This document shows positions 48,954-57,413 of a stretch of 64,000 bases of DNA, piece by piece. The DNA is from SHZI01 sp964407855 (GTDB lineage: Bacteria; Pseudomonadota; Gammaproteobacteria; Steroidobacterales; GCA-2729495): assembly GCA_964407855.1 (NCBI GenBank), contig CAYOXI010000001.1:1-64000 (forward strand). Reading direction: 5' to 3'. Both the position numbers and the translations under genes were made by a program. Under the pieces are notes generated by a model. It saw only the letters and a program-made list of their open reading frames with translations, was not told the DNA's origin and did no database searches. Every line of letters begins with the position of its first letter. Position 1 is the first letter of the stretch.

Positions 48954-51900
48954 TCAACTGGCCGCGAGCTTGACGGCCTCGTCGATGTCCACCGACACCA
49001 GGCGGGAAACACCCGGTTCATTCATCGTGACCCCGGTCAGCTGGCGGGTCATTTCCATCGTCGTCTTGTTGTGCGTGATGATGATGAACTGAACCGTTGC
49101 CGACATGTCCCGTACGATGTCGCAGAAGCGCCCGACGTTGGCCTCGTCCAGTGGTGCGTCGACCTCGTCAAGAATGCAGAACGGGGCGGGATTAAGCTCG
49201 AAAATGGAGAAGATGAGCGCTACCGCAGTGAGGGCTTTCTCGCCGCCGGAGAGCAGGTGGATATGGCTGTTGCGCTTCCCGGGAGGGCGGGCCATGACCG
49301 TGACGCCAGCATCAAGAACGTCATCTCCCTCCAGCGTGAGATAGGCATGTCCACCGCCAAAGAGCCGGGGGAACAGCCGCTTCAGTCCCGCATTGATGCT
49401 TTCAAAAGTCTCCTGGAAGCGGGTGCGCGTCTCGCGGTCGATACGGCGAATCGCGTGCTCAAGTGTCTCCAGCGCCGCTGTCAGGTCGGCGTGCTGGGAA
49501 TCCAGATACTTCTTGCGTTCTGATTGTTCGGCAAACTCGTCTATGGCAGCGAGATTGATCGGGCCGAGCCGCTCAATGGAGTTCCTGGTCTGGGTGAGGC
49601 GCTGTTCCCACTGGTCAGGATCCGCATCGCCGGTGAGCGTCTCCATGACTTCTGCAAGAACCTGACCGGCAGCAGAAAACCGTTCCGCATGAGACTCCCG
49701 CCGAACCTCAAGCTCCCGCACTGCCATGCGCAGCTGGTCGACGTGCTCGCGCCCGGCCCCAACGCCCTTCTCGACCTCGTGTCGCCGCATCTCAGCGGCC
49801 TTGACCAGTGACTCGAGGTCGGACAAGGCACTTCGCTGACTGGTTAGTTCCGCCTGGACGTCCACCTGCCTCGACAGCTGGAGGTCAAGTTCGCGCTGGT
49901 AGGCTGCCAGTGGCTCCTCGCTCTCCCTGGTGCTGGCAGCCAGCTGGCTGATCCGTTCGAGCAGCTGGGCTTGCTGCCCGGACACCCGCTCAAGTGCCGC
50001 GCGGGCAGCGCCTTCGGCTGCTTTCCGGCTTTCGTACTCGATGAGGATCCGGGCAACGATGTCCCGGTGCTGGTCTGCGGCTTCCCGCGCAGCGGTGAAG
50101 GTTGCCAGTAGCGAGTCCTGCTGTTCACGGCGGAGCCCGCGCTGGGCCTCCAGCTCGGCGAGTCGGGATTCAGCCGACTGCAACCGCGCGCGCGCGTCGC
50201 CAATGACATCGGCGAGCTCCGCGAGTTCATCCCGGACGGCATCGCTGTCGTGGGACAGGGCGTGCAGACGTTCACGGGCACGCTGCAGGTCGACTTGCAG
50301 CGAGGTTGCCACGGATGCGGATTCAAGGCTGAGACGATTGGCGTCGGTGAGTCGGTCCTGGGCTTCCGCACGCTGGCGTTCAAGCTGGTCGATGGCACTA
50401 CGCAATGCAGAACGGTTCGCATTGAGGGTCGCGATCTGCTCGGCATCGCCGGCTGCCGCACGCTCGAGCTGGCGGATTTCCTGCTCGCGAGCCACCATCC
50501 CTGTGTAGCGTTGTCCGCGGTGGACGCGGAGCCAGCCAGGACCGAGCCAGACTCCGTCGGGAGTGATCACGGACTCGCCTGGCGCCAGGGTGTCCTGCAT
50601 CCGGAGGGCATCATCCAGTGACTCGGCACAACGTATGGCCGCGAGATAGCCCTGCAGCGGTCCTGCCTTCTGAACCCGGGCTGCCAGGCTATGGTCCGGC
50701 ACCGGCGTAAACGCCGCACCAGCATCGACCAGCACCAGCGTCGTTTCCGGCAGGCTGGTCGCGTGGCGTGCAAGGTCAGGGAGCAGGACACCCTGCAGGA
50801 AATCGCCCAGCACGGTCTCGACGGCCCGCGTCCACTGTTCCTCGGCCACCAGCTGCTGGACCACCCGCTGGCTTGCTCCAAGACCCTCGCGGTCCAGCCA
50901 CCGACCAAGGGTCTCCTCCTCGTTGCCAAGCGCCGCAGCCTGTATGGCCCGCAGGGCCTCCAGACGCCCCCGTCGGGACTCAAGCTCCCCCCGGAACTGC
51001 TCGATGTCAGCACCAGACTGCTTTTCGATCTCGCGTTGGCGGCTCAGCTCGGCCGTCACGGCCTCGAGGGAGCCGGTCTCGGACCGCAGGAGATCCCGGC
51101 TCTCTGCCTGACGGGCATTGATGGCAGCCAGGCGCGCCTCCAGGTCGACGACCGAAATCGACGACCGCTCACCTTCGACAGCTTCCAGCTGCCGGTTGAG
51201 CCGGGATGCATGGGCATCGAGATGTTCCAGTCGGGTCTGCTCAACCTGACGGGCCTGCTCCTGCTCCCTGACCTCCAGATTGAAAGCGTGCCAGTCTTCC
51301 TGCCATGTGGTCAGTGCCTGCTCACCTCCCCTGAGAAGGCGGACTGCCGCGCTCTCCTGCTGCCGGGCCATCGAAAGACGGGGCTCGAATCCCGCCAACC
51401 CCTCTTCGATACTGCGCAGGACCTCGGTGTCCTGCCCGACCTCGCGGCCCACAGACTCAAGTTCAGCCTGGCACTTGGCGAGTTCCCGCAGTTCCCGCTC
51501 GCGCAGCTCCCGGGCGTGCGTCAGGGCCTGCTCCAGTCGGGCAACTTCGCCCTGAACTGCGTAGTACCGCGCCTGGATTGCGGTGAAGGCTTCGCTTGCA
51601 GCACCGTGATCGGAGCGGTACTGCTCGATCTCCAGCTCCACCTGGCGCTGGCCAGCCAGTGCGCCCTCAAGTTCAGTCTGGCGGACCGAGAGTTCGCTCC
51701 GGAGGCTCCCGAGCCTGCCGTCCAGTTCGGTCAGCCGCATGGCCAGCAGTTCGGCGTCGAGCTGCCGCTCCTGCTGCTTGAGCGTCCGGTACCGCTCGGC
51801 CACCTGTGCCTGCCGCTGCAGATGCCGGATCTGCTTCTCCACCTCTTCGCGCAGGTCAGTCAGGCGTGCCAGGTTGTCCCTGGTGTGCTGCATCCGGGTT

Positions 51901-52442
51901 TCGGTCTCCCGGCGGCGTTCCTTGTACCGGGAGATCCCGGCCGCTTCCTCAACGTAGGCCCGCATCTCCTCCGGCTTGGCATCCACGAGCCGCGAAACCA
52001 TACCTTGCTCGATAATGGCGTAGCTGCGGGGTCCCAGGCCTGTGCCCATGAACAGGCCGGTAATGTCCTTGCGGCGACAGCGGGTGTTGTTCAGGAAATA
52101 CTGGGACTGGCCGTCCCGGGCGACAGTTCTCCGGATTGAAATCTCGGCATAGCTGCCATACTGCCCGCCCAGCGTGCCCGCTGAATTGTCGAAAAACAGC
52201 TCGATGGTGGCCGTACCAACCGGCTTTCGCGTGCTGCAACCGTTGAAAATCACGTCTTCCATCGAGTCGCCGCGCAGGTGACGGGCCGACGTTTCGCCCA
52301 TGACCCAACGGATGGCGTCAATCACGTTGGACTTGCCACAGCCGTTCGGGCCCACCACCCCGACCAGGTTGCTGGGCAGGTGGACCGTCGTGGGATCTAC
52401 AAAGGACTTGAAGCCCGCAAGTTTGATCTTGCTGAGTCGCAT
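48954..52442 (-). CDS. smc: chromosome segregation ATPase SMC
   Basis: 1162-residue SMC protein that organises the chromosome with ScpA/ScpB. The N-terminal ATPase half begins MRLSKIKLAGFKSFVDPT and has Walker A GPNGCGKSNVIDA. Long coiled coils flank the hinge (about residues 510-660), and the C-terminal half has the signature LLSGGEKALTAVALIFS and Walker B FCILDEVDAPLDEANV. The ATG at 52442 matches the family N-terminus; 40 upstream in-frame codons are non-coding leader containing the promoter. Confidence 0.97.
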   Translation of the reverse strand: MRLSKIKLAGFKSFVDPTTVHLPSNLVGVVGPNGCGKSNVIDAIRWVMGETSARHLRGDSMEDVIFNGCSTRKPVGTATIELFFDNSAGTLGGQYGSYAEISIRRTVARDGQSQYFLNNTRCRRKDITGLFMGTGLGPRSYAIIEQGMVSRLVDAKPEEMRAYVEEAAGISRYKERRRETETRMQHTRDNLARLTDLREEVEKQIRHLQRQAQVAERYRTLKQQERQLDAELLAMRLTELDGRLGSLRSELSVRQTELEGALAGQRQVELEIEQYRSDHGAASEAFTAIQARYYAVQGEVARLEQALTHARELRERELRELAKCQAELESVGREVGQDTEVLRSIEEGLAGFEPRLSMARQQESAAVRLLRGGEQALTTWQEDWHAFNLEVREQEQARQVEQTRLEHLDAHASRLNRQLEAVEGERSSISVVDLEARLAAINARQAESRDLLRSETGSLEAVTAELSRQREIEKQSGADIEQFRGELESRRGRLEALRAIQAAALGNEEETLGRWLDREGLGASQRVVQQLVAEEQWTRAVETVLGDFLQGVLLPDLARHATSLPETTLVLVDAGAAFTPVPDHSLAARVQKAGPLQGYLAAIRCAESLDDALRMQDTLAPGESVITPDGVWLGPGWLRVHRGQRYTGMVAREQEIRQLERAAAGDAEQIATLNANRSALRSAIDQLERQRAEAQDRLTDANRLSLESASVATSLQVDLQRARERLHALSHDSDAVRDELAELADVIGDARARLQSAESRLAELEAQRGLRREQQDSLLATFTAAREAADQHRDIVARILIEYESRKAAEGAARAALERVSGQQAQLLERISQLAASTRESEEPLAAYQRELDLQLSRQVDVQAELTSQRSALSDLESLVKAAEMRRHEVEKGVGAGREHVDQLRMAVRELEVRRESHAERFSAAGQVLAEVMETLTGDADPDQWEQRLTQTRNSIERLGPINLAAIDEFAEQSERKKYLDSQHADLTAALETLEHAIRRIDRETRTRFQETFESINAGLKRLFPRLFGGGHAYLTLEGDDVLDAGVTVMARPPGKRNSHIHLLSGGEKALTAVALIFSIFELNPAPFCILDEVDAPLDEANVGRFCDIVRDMSATVQFIIITHNKTTMEMTRQLTGVTMNEPGVSRLVSVDIDEAVKLAAS

Positions 52443-52499
52443 AAGCAGGTGACGCCGGCCCCCGATGAAGCTGATAAGGCTAACGGTAAACTGCGCGCT

Positions 52500-52527
52500 A
52501 GTGTAGATTAAATCAGCAAGCGCGTAA
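52500..52527 (-). promoter_or_regulatory. smc promoter
   Basis: On the minus strand TTACGC and TACACT are separated by 16 bases; transcription would begin about 50 bases before the smc ATG. It also lies within 90 bases of the divergent queF start. Confidence 0.45.
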
Positions 52528-52586
52528 CGCGCCCGGAATGCTCCGCGGGTTGCAACCCGCAATGTCGATGGTCGAGCCCTTTGTCA

Positions 52587-52991
52587 ATGCCTGATCCTGC
52601 CGATGCGTCACTGGAGACGTTCCCGAACCCGGAACTGTCGCGGCCCTACACCATCCGGATGCGCATTCCCGAATTCACCTGCCTGTGCCCCCGGACCGGA
52701 CAGCCGGACTTCGCGACACTGCACCTCGAATATGTGCCTGATACCCTCTGTATAGAACTGAAGGCGTTGAAAAACTACATCTGGGCGTTTCGCAATGTCG
52801 GTGCCTTTCATGAGGCTGTCACCAACCGGATAGCCCACGACCTGGTCCGGGCCATCGACCCGAATTTCCTCAGGCTCACTGCCGTGTTCAATGTTCGGGG
52901 CGGGATCCATACCTCGGTCGTTGCAGAGCATCGACGGGCCGGCTGGAATGCTCCGGTGGCAGTCGATTTGCCACCTGCCGGGTCCGACTGA
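52587..52991 (+). CDS. queF: NADPH-dependent preQ0 reductase QueF
   Basis: Reduces the nitrile of 7-cyano-7-deazaguanine to preQ1 in queuosine synthesis. The 134 residues form the short, single-domain (YkvM-type) enzyme. The nucleophilic Cys is in CLCPRTGQPDF, the QueF motif reads CIELKALKNYIWAFRNVGAF and the substrate Glu is in HEAVTN. The ATG at 52587 is preferred to TTG 52581. It is divergent from smc. Together with gluQRS it shows tRNA queuosine metabolism. Confidence 0.95.
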   Translation: MPDPADASLETFPNPELSRPYTIRMRIPEFTCLCPRTGQPDFATLHLEYVPDTLCIELKALKNYIWAFRNVGAFHEAVTNRIAHDLVRAIDPNFLRLTAVFNVRGGIHTSVVAEHRRAGWNAPVAVDLPPAGSD

Positions 52992-53112
52992 GCCGGACTG
53001 ACGCCTCTGCGGCACCCTGCCTGCAGCGCCGCCGGAAACGACCACCCGGGCCCTGAGCCTCGTCCCCCTTCTGGGGCCGGACCGGCAGGCTTCCCCGCTG
53101 ATCTTGCCTATG

Positions 53113-53118
53113 TATAAT
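53113..53118 (+). promoter_or_regulatory. -10 element of dksA
   Basis: TATAAT, a perfect -10, 31 bases before the dksA ATG. It is preceded directly by TG; no good -35 is seen. The rest of 52992-53149 shows no gene. Confidence 0.55.
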
Positions 53119-53149
53119 CCGGCGCTTCGTTTTCGACAGAGTCCGGCAT

Positions 53150-54192
53150 ATGTCTGCAGCAAAGCGCACCACGCGCAAGACCAGCGGCGGGAAAGCCGCG
53201 AAGGGTGGCAAGGCCGGTAAAAGCCGTGGTGGACGTCCGGAACCTCGCAAGGCTTCAACCAAGGCGCCCGCCAAGGTTTCAACCAAGACTGCGCGCAAGG
53301 CGCCCGCNNNNNNNNNNNNNNNNNNNNNNNNNNNNNNNNNNNNNNNNNNNNNNNNNNNNNNNNNNNNNNNNNNNNNNNNNNNNNNNNNNNNNNNNNNNNN
53401 NNNNNNNCTTCAACCAAGGCGCCCGCCAAGGTTTCAACCAAGACTGCGCGCAAGGCGCCCGCAAAGGCGCGGTCCGCACCCAAGTCACCAGCCGCACCCC
53501 GCAAGGCCGGAACCAGGTCCAGGGCTGCTGCCCCGGCCAAGCCCGCCGCGAAGACGAAGCTGACCAGATCGACCCGGACACCGGACGGCACAGCGTCAAA
53601 GCGTCCGGCACCCAAGGTTGCCAGGGAGGCCAAGGCAAAGGTTGCGCCGGTAAAGGAGACAGTCATCCGGACAACGCCGGGTATCGTCAGAACCAGCGGC
53701 CGCAAGCCGCCTGCAGCACGCAGGAGTCCGCGCATTTCTCTGCCCCGTACCGATCCCAACGCACTGATTCATGGCATTCCGCCCTACCAGTCACAGCACG
53801 GCGAAACGTACATGGGCCCCCGGCAACTCGAGCACTTCCAGCACATATTGCTGGCCTGGAAGCGGGAGTTGATGGATGAGGTCGACCGTACCGTCCACCA
53901 CATGCAGGACGAGGCCAGCAACTTCCCCGACCCAAACGACCGCGCCACGCAGGAATCCGAGTTCGGACTGGAGCTGCGTACCCGGGACCGGGAACGCAAA
54001 CTGCTGAAGAAAATCGATGCCGCCCTGGAGCGCATCGAAGACGGCAGCTACGGGTATTGCGAGGAAACCGGCGAGGAGATCGGACTGAAGCGCCTCGAGG
54101 CCCGGCCCGTTGCTACCCTGTCCGTCGAGGCGCAGGAACGAAGGGAACTGGCCGAGAAGCAGTACGGCGAGCGGGACGACCGCTACCGCTAG
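53150..54192 (+). CDS. dksA: DksA/TraR-type RNA polymerase regulator with Lys/Ala-rich tail, interrupted by assembly gap
   Basis: Secondary-channel transcription factor that works with ppGpp. The coding frame starts MSAAKRTTRKTSGGKAAKG and enters 100 N at 53308; after the gap the frame that reads into the conserved part is offset, as expected for a placeholder of arbitrary length. The conserved C-terminal part begins near 53740 (DPNALIHGIPPYQSQHGETY). It has the coiled coil with tip residues FPDPNDRATQESEF, then GYCEETGEEIGLKRLEARP and ATLSVEAQERREL. Zinc cysteines are mostly replaced (C-x-x-T and S-x-x-A), as in zinc-independent DksA2. The N-terminal 150 or more residues are Lys/Ala/Pro-rich with tandem repeats. 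Confidence 0.88.
53253..53461 (+). repeat. tandem repeat flanking the assembly gap in dksA
   Basis: The same roughly 55-base unit, coding STKAPAKVSTKTARKAPA, ends at the N run (53253-53307) and begins again directly after it (53408-53461). The 100 N therefore mark an unresolved array of identical units, not missing unrelated sequence. Shorter internal repeats (TTTCAACCAAG and GGCGCCCGC) occur within each unit. Confidence 0.85.
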
Positions 54193-54294
54193 CGACCGGA
54201 GGACGCCGGTGAAGACCGGCTGCCTGCGCCGGTGAATAAGGGAACCTTTAGAAACTACGCATATTTAACTGTTATATAAGGGTTTTTGCTCCTC

Positions 54295-54324
54295 ATGCCA
54301 GCCTCGCGCTGGCATTTCTTTTTT
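54295..54324 (+). terminator. Rho-independent terminator after dksA
   Basis: ATGCCAGC (54295-54302), a five-base loop and GCTGGCAT (54308-54315) form a perfect eight-base-pair stem followed by TTCTTTTTT. It lies about 100 bases after the dksA stop and separates it from phaR. The rest of 54193-54437 has no gene. Confidence 0.9.
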
Positions 54325-54437
54325 CAGCTGCATCGCGAACTTCGTTGGCAGCGAATTGGTCTATAAGGGGTGTTGGGGGCAACAAGATGCCGGACTCCGG
54401 TCCGGCCCTGAGGCTTGGAACTAAGGAAGGACCCGCA

Positions 54438-54815
54438 ATGAACGAGCAGAGACTGATTCGCAAGTATGTCAACCGGCGCCTGTATGACACGACCCAGAGC
54501 CGCTACGTGAATCTGGATGACCTTCGGGAGATGATTCTCAAGGGGTCCCAGGTCCGGGTCGTCGAGCAGGCCACGGGGACCGATATCACCACCCCCGTCC
54601 TTCTGCAGATCATTGCTGAGGGTCAGAGGGGGGTCGCCCCCGTCCTGAGCCCGGAATTCCTGGCGGGCATGATCCGTCTTGGTACCCAGGATCGGGACCC
54701 GGAGCTCGCGGGGCGCCTTGACCGTGCGCTGCGCGGGGCGCTGACCGGACCCGGTCGCCCGATTGCGGCTTCCGGCGTACCCCACAGCCCTGTCGGGGTA
54801 TCAGCGGTCAGCTGA
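54438..54815 (+). CDS. phaR: polyhydroxyalkanoate synthesis repressor PhaR
   Basis: 125-residue transcription factor that binds PHA granules and represses phasin genes. The DNA-binding domain is typical: RLIRKYVNRRLYDTTQSRYV (residues 5-24), followed by NLDDLREMILKG and VRVVEQATGTDIT. The PHB accumulation region TTPVLLQIIAEGQ follows. AAGGA lies about 10 bases before ATG 54438. No phaC, phaA or phasin gene is in the window. It converges on pnp, with an 18-base-pair inverted repeat at their junction. Confidence 0.9.
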   Translation: MNEQRLIRKYVNRRLYDTTQSRYVNLDDLREMILKGSQVRVVEQATGTDITTPVLLQIIAEGQRGVAPVLSPEFLAGMIRLGTQDRDPELAGRLDRALRGALTGPGRPIAASGVPHSPVGVSAVS

Positions 54816-54866
54816 ATCCCCCTGAACAGGGATTGGGCACAGGTCAGTTGCTACCAGCCTGGCTTG

Positions 54867-54906
54867 ATGAGGGGACTGGACGTCAGGCGACGTCCAGTCC
54901 CCTCAT
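54867..54906. terminator. 18-bp perfect inverted repeat at the phaR/pnp junction
   Basis: 54867-54884 and 54889-54906 are exact reverse complements around the loop AGGC. The right arm encodes the last residues of PNPase (MRGLDV). The stem could block both convergent transcripts or protect the pnp 3' end. No T-tract follows on either strand, so it is not a classical intrinsic terminator. Confidence 0.6.
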
Positions 54907-56970
54907 GCTCAGCCGCACCCGCCCCTGGCGATCAACTTCCAGGACCTTGACCTGGACAATGTCCCCCTCCCGGAGGCGATCGCCTACGCGCTCGACCCGT
55001 TCTTCCGAGATCTGGGAAATGTGCACCAGCCCATCCCGGCCCGGCAGGATGGTGACAAAGGCGCCGAAATCCATCAGCCGCGCCACCCGGCCCTCGTAGA
55101 TCCGTCCCACCTCAACATCGGCCGTGATCAGTTCGATCCGGGCCTTGGCTTCCCGTCCGGCAACGGCACTGACCGACGCGATCTTCACGGTGCCATCATT
55201 GTCAATATCGATGGAAGCACCAGTCTCCTCCGTGATGCCCCGGATCACCGAGCCGCCCTTGCCGATCACGTCCCGGATCTTCTCGGGATCAATCTTCATG
55301 GTGATGATGGTCGGTGCCCAGTCTGACATCTGCTGGCGGTGCGTCGGCAGGACTGCGTTCATCTGCTTAAGGATATGGAGGCGCGCTTCCCGGGCCTGCT
55401 CGAGGGCGTTCGCCATGATGTCCCGGGTGATGCCATCGATCTTGATGTCCATCTGCAGGGCAGTAACGCCCTTTGCGCTGCCAGCCACCTTGAAGTCCAT
55501 ATCGCCGAGGTGATCTTCGTCCCCCAGTATGTCGGTCAGTACCTGGTAGCGATCACCGTCCTTCACCAGGCCCATGGCCACACCGGCCACCGGGGCCAGA
55601 ATCGGCACGCCGGCATCCATCAGCGCAAGGCTGGTGCCGCAGACTGACGCCATGGAACTCGAGCCATTGGACTCGGTGATCTCGGAAACAACGCGCAGGA
55701 CGTACGGAAAGGCCTGCATGTCCGGCAGCACGGCCTCAATGCCCCGGCGCGCCAGTCGGCCATGGCCAATCTCGCGGCGCTTCGGACTGCCAACCATGCC
55801 CGTTTCATTGACGCAGTACGGGGGGAAGTTGTAATGGAGCATGAAGCGATCCCGGTATTCGCCGGTGAGTGCATCAATGATCTGGGAATCGCGGTCGGTA
55901 CCCAGCGTGGCGACGACGATTGCCTGGGTCTCACCCCTGGTGAACAGGGCCGAACCGTGGGTGCGCGGCAGGACGCCGGTCCTGATCGTGATCGGCCGAA
56001 CGGTGCGCGTATCCCGGCCATCGATGCGCGGTTCGCCATTCAGAACCTGGCTGCGCACGACCTTCTTTTCCAGACGGTTGAGTGCATCGACGACCGCATC
56101 CCGGGAGGGAGCATTGTCGGCACCGGTGGCCAGTTTCTCGATCACCGCTGCCTTCGCGGCCGCGATCGCGGCGTGGCGCTCCAGCTTGTCCTGGAACTTG
56201 TAGGCCCTGGCAAGGCCATCACCGACAGCAGCGGCCACGGCATCAGCCAGCGTCGGGTCCGCAACTGGCGCCTTCCAGTTCCAGGCGGGGCGCCCGGCCT
56301 CGGCAGCCAGCGCGCGGATATTCTCGATTGCGACCTGCATCTGCTCGTGGCCAAACATCACCGCACCCAGCATTACCTCTTCTGGAAGTTGCTGGGCAGC
56401 TGACTCCACCATCAGCACGGCCTTGGCGGTGCCGGCGACAAACAGATCCAGCGTGGAGAGCTTGAGCTGGGCGGCCGTGGGGTTCAGGACATACTGCCCG
56501 TCCACATAGCCAACACGGGCGCCGCCGATGGGTCCCGCGAAAGGCGCTCCGGTGAGTGACAGGGCGGCTGAGGCACCCAGCATTGCCGCAACATCCGAAT
56601 CGACTTCCGGATCCATGGACATCACGGTCGCAATGACCTGAACCTCATGCAAAAAGCCCTTGGGGAAGAGCGGACGCACAGGTCGATCAATCAGCCGGGA
56701 GAGCAAGGTCTCCTTCTCCGAAGGTCGCCCTTCCCGCTTGAAGAAGCCGCCCGGAATCTTGCCGACCGCGTAGGTCTTTTCCTGATAGTTGACGGTCAGC
56801 GGAAAGAAATCCCGCGGCCTGCTGCCATCCGGATTGGCCACTGCCGTCACCAGGACCACCGTCTCTCCCATCGTGACCAGGACCGCGCCACCCGCCTGCC
56901 TGGCGATCTCGCCTGTTTCGATGGTGACGTCGTGGGACCCGTAGGAGAAAGTCTTCTTGGTCGTTGTCAC
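54883..56970 (-). CDS. pnp: polyribonucleotide nucleotidyltransferase (PNPase)
   Basis: Phosphorolytic 3'-5' exoribonuclease and degradosome component. The 695 residues contain two RNase PH domains (PDGSRPRDFFPLTVNYQEK and RGETQAIVVATLGTDRDSQ), GTSLALMDAGVP and catalytic Asp residues in DILGDEDHLGDMDFK. The KH domain (KIRDVIGKGGSVIRGITEE) and a C-terminal S1 domain (YEGRVARLMDFGAFVTILPG) follow. The start is GTG 56970 with GAGGA seven bases upstream. It is the last gene of the rimP operon, preceded by a conserved-position stem-loop in its leader. Confidence 0.98.
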   Translation of the reverse strand: MTTTKKTFSYGSHDVTIETGEIARQAGGAVLVTMGETVVLVTAVANPDGSRPRDFFPLTVNYQEKTYAVGKIPGGFFKREGRPSEKETLLSRLIDRPVRPLFPKGFLHEVQVIATVMSMDPEVDSDVAAMLGASAALSLTGAPFAGPIGGARVGYVDGQYVLNPTAAQLKLSTLDLFVAGTAKAVLMVESAAQQLPEEVMLGAVMFGHEQMQVAIENIRALAAEAGRPAWNWKAPVADPTLADAVAAAVGDGLARAYKFQDKLERHAAIAAAKAAVIEKLATGADNAPSRDAVVDALNRLEKKVVRSQVLNGEPRIDGRDTRTVRPITIRTGVLPRTHGSALFTRGETQAIVVATLGTDRDSQIIDALTGEYRDRFMLHYNFPPYCVNETGMVGSPKRREIGHGRLARRGIEAVLPDMQAFPYVLRVVSEITESNGSSSMASVCGTSLALMDAGVPILAPVAGVAMGLVKDGDRYQVLTDILGDEDHLGDMDFKVAGSAKGVTALQMDIKIDGITRDIMANALEQAREARLHILKQMNAVLPTHRQQMSDWAPTIITMKIDPEKIRDVIGKGGSVIRGITEETGASIDIDNDGTVKIASVSAVAGREAKARIELITADVEVGRIYEGRVARLMDFGAFVTILPGRDGLVHISQISEERVERVGDRLREGDIVQVKVLEVDRQGRVRLSMRGLDVA

Positions 56971-57005
56971 GTTGGATTCCTCAAATCAGATTCCGGAAAT
57001 GGAAA

Positions 57006-57046
57006 CCTGAGCCAGGCACCGGAGGCGCCTGCGCTGCAGACTCAGG
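57006..57046 (-). promoter_or_regulatory. stem-loop in the rpsO-pnp intercistronic region
   Basis: An outer CCTGAG/CTCAGG stem (57006-57011 with 57041-57046) encloses an eight-base-pair inner stem (57013-57020 with 57024-57031, one G-T pair). In E. coli the pnp leader contains an RNase III-cleaved hairpin at this place, used for PNPase autoregulation. An equivalent role here is inferred from position. Confidence 0.55.
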
Positions 57047-57069
57047 ATGGGGCAGAAAGCCCGGACCGG

Positions 57070-57339
57070 CTAACGGCGCAGGCCGAGCTTCTCAATCAGG
57101 GTCTTGTAGCGTTCGCTGTTCTTCGTCCGCAGGTAATCCAGCAGCTTGCGCCGCTGATTGACCAGGCGAAGGAGCCCCTGACGGGAATGGTGATCTTTCT
57201 TGTGCTGGGCAAAATGGCCCGACAGTTCGTTGATGCGGGCGGAGAGCAGGGCGACCTGCACCTCCGGTGATCCCGTGTCGGCCGGACCGCGGCTGTGCTC
57301 CGCTACGATCTTGCTCTTGTCTTCAGCCGTATGTGGCAT
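57070..57339 (-). CDS. rpsO: 30S ribosomal protein S15
   Basis: 89-residue primary 16S rRNA-binding protein, exactly family length. HSRGPADTGSPEVQVALLSA, NELSGHFAQHKKDHHSRQGL and LRLVNQRRKLLDYLRTKN are invariant S15 segments. AGGAG nine bases before ATG 57339 decides the start; an in-frame TTG at 57366 is too early. Confidence 0.98.
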   Translation of the reverse strand: MPHTAEDKSKIVAEHSRGPADTGSPEVQVALLSARINELSGHFAQHKKDHHSRQGLLRLVNQRRKLLDYLRTKNSERYKTLIEKLGLRR

Positions 57340-57413
57340 TCCAGCCATCTCCTGTTGCGTTAGCAAATTTGCCCGTTAATTCGGGCGGTATTCTAACCAT
57401 GTGGCGCCTCAAG

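Noticed and set aside
50691..52139. A 482-codon open frame on the plus strand
   Set aside because: Antisense to the coiled-coil part of smc, where biased codon use keeps the opposite frame open; the Leu/Gln-rich product matches nothing.
52992..53149. Possible terminator or small RNA between queF and dksA
   Set aside because: Only short GC-rich repeats without a T-tract are visible; the dksA -10 is the only element I can support.
53253..53461. CRISPR-like repeats
   Set aside because: The units are directly tandem, lack spacers and are in frame within dksA, coding a Lys/Ala-rich tail.
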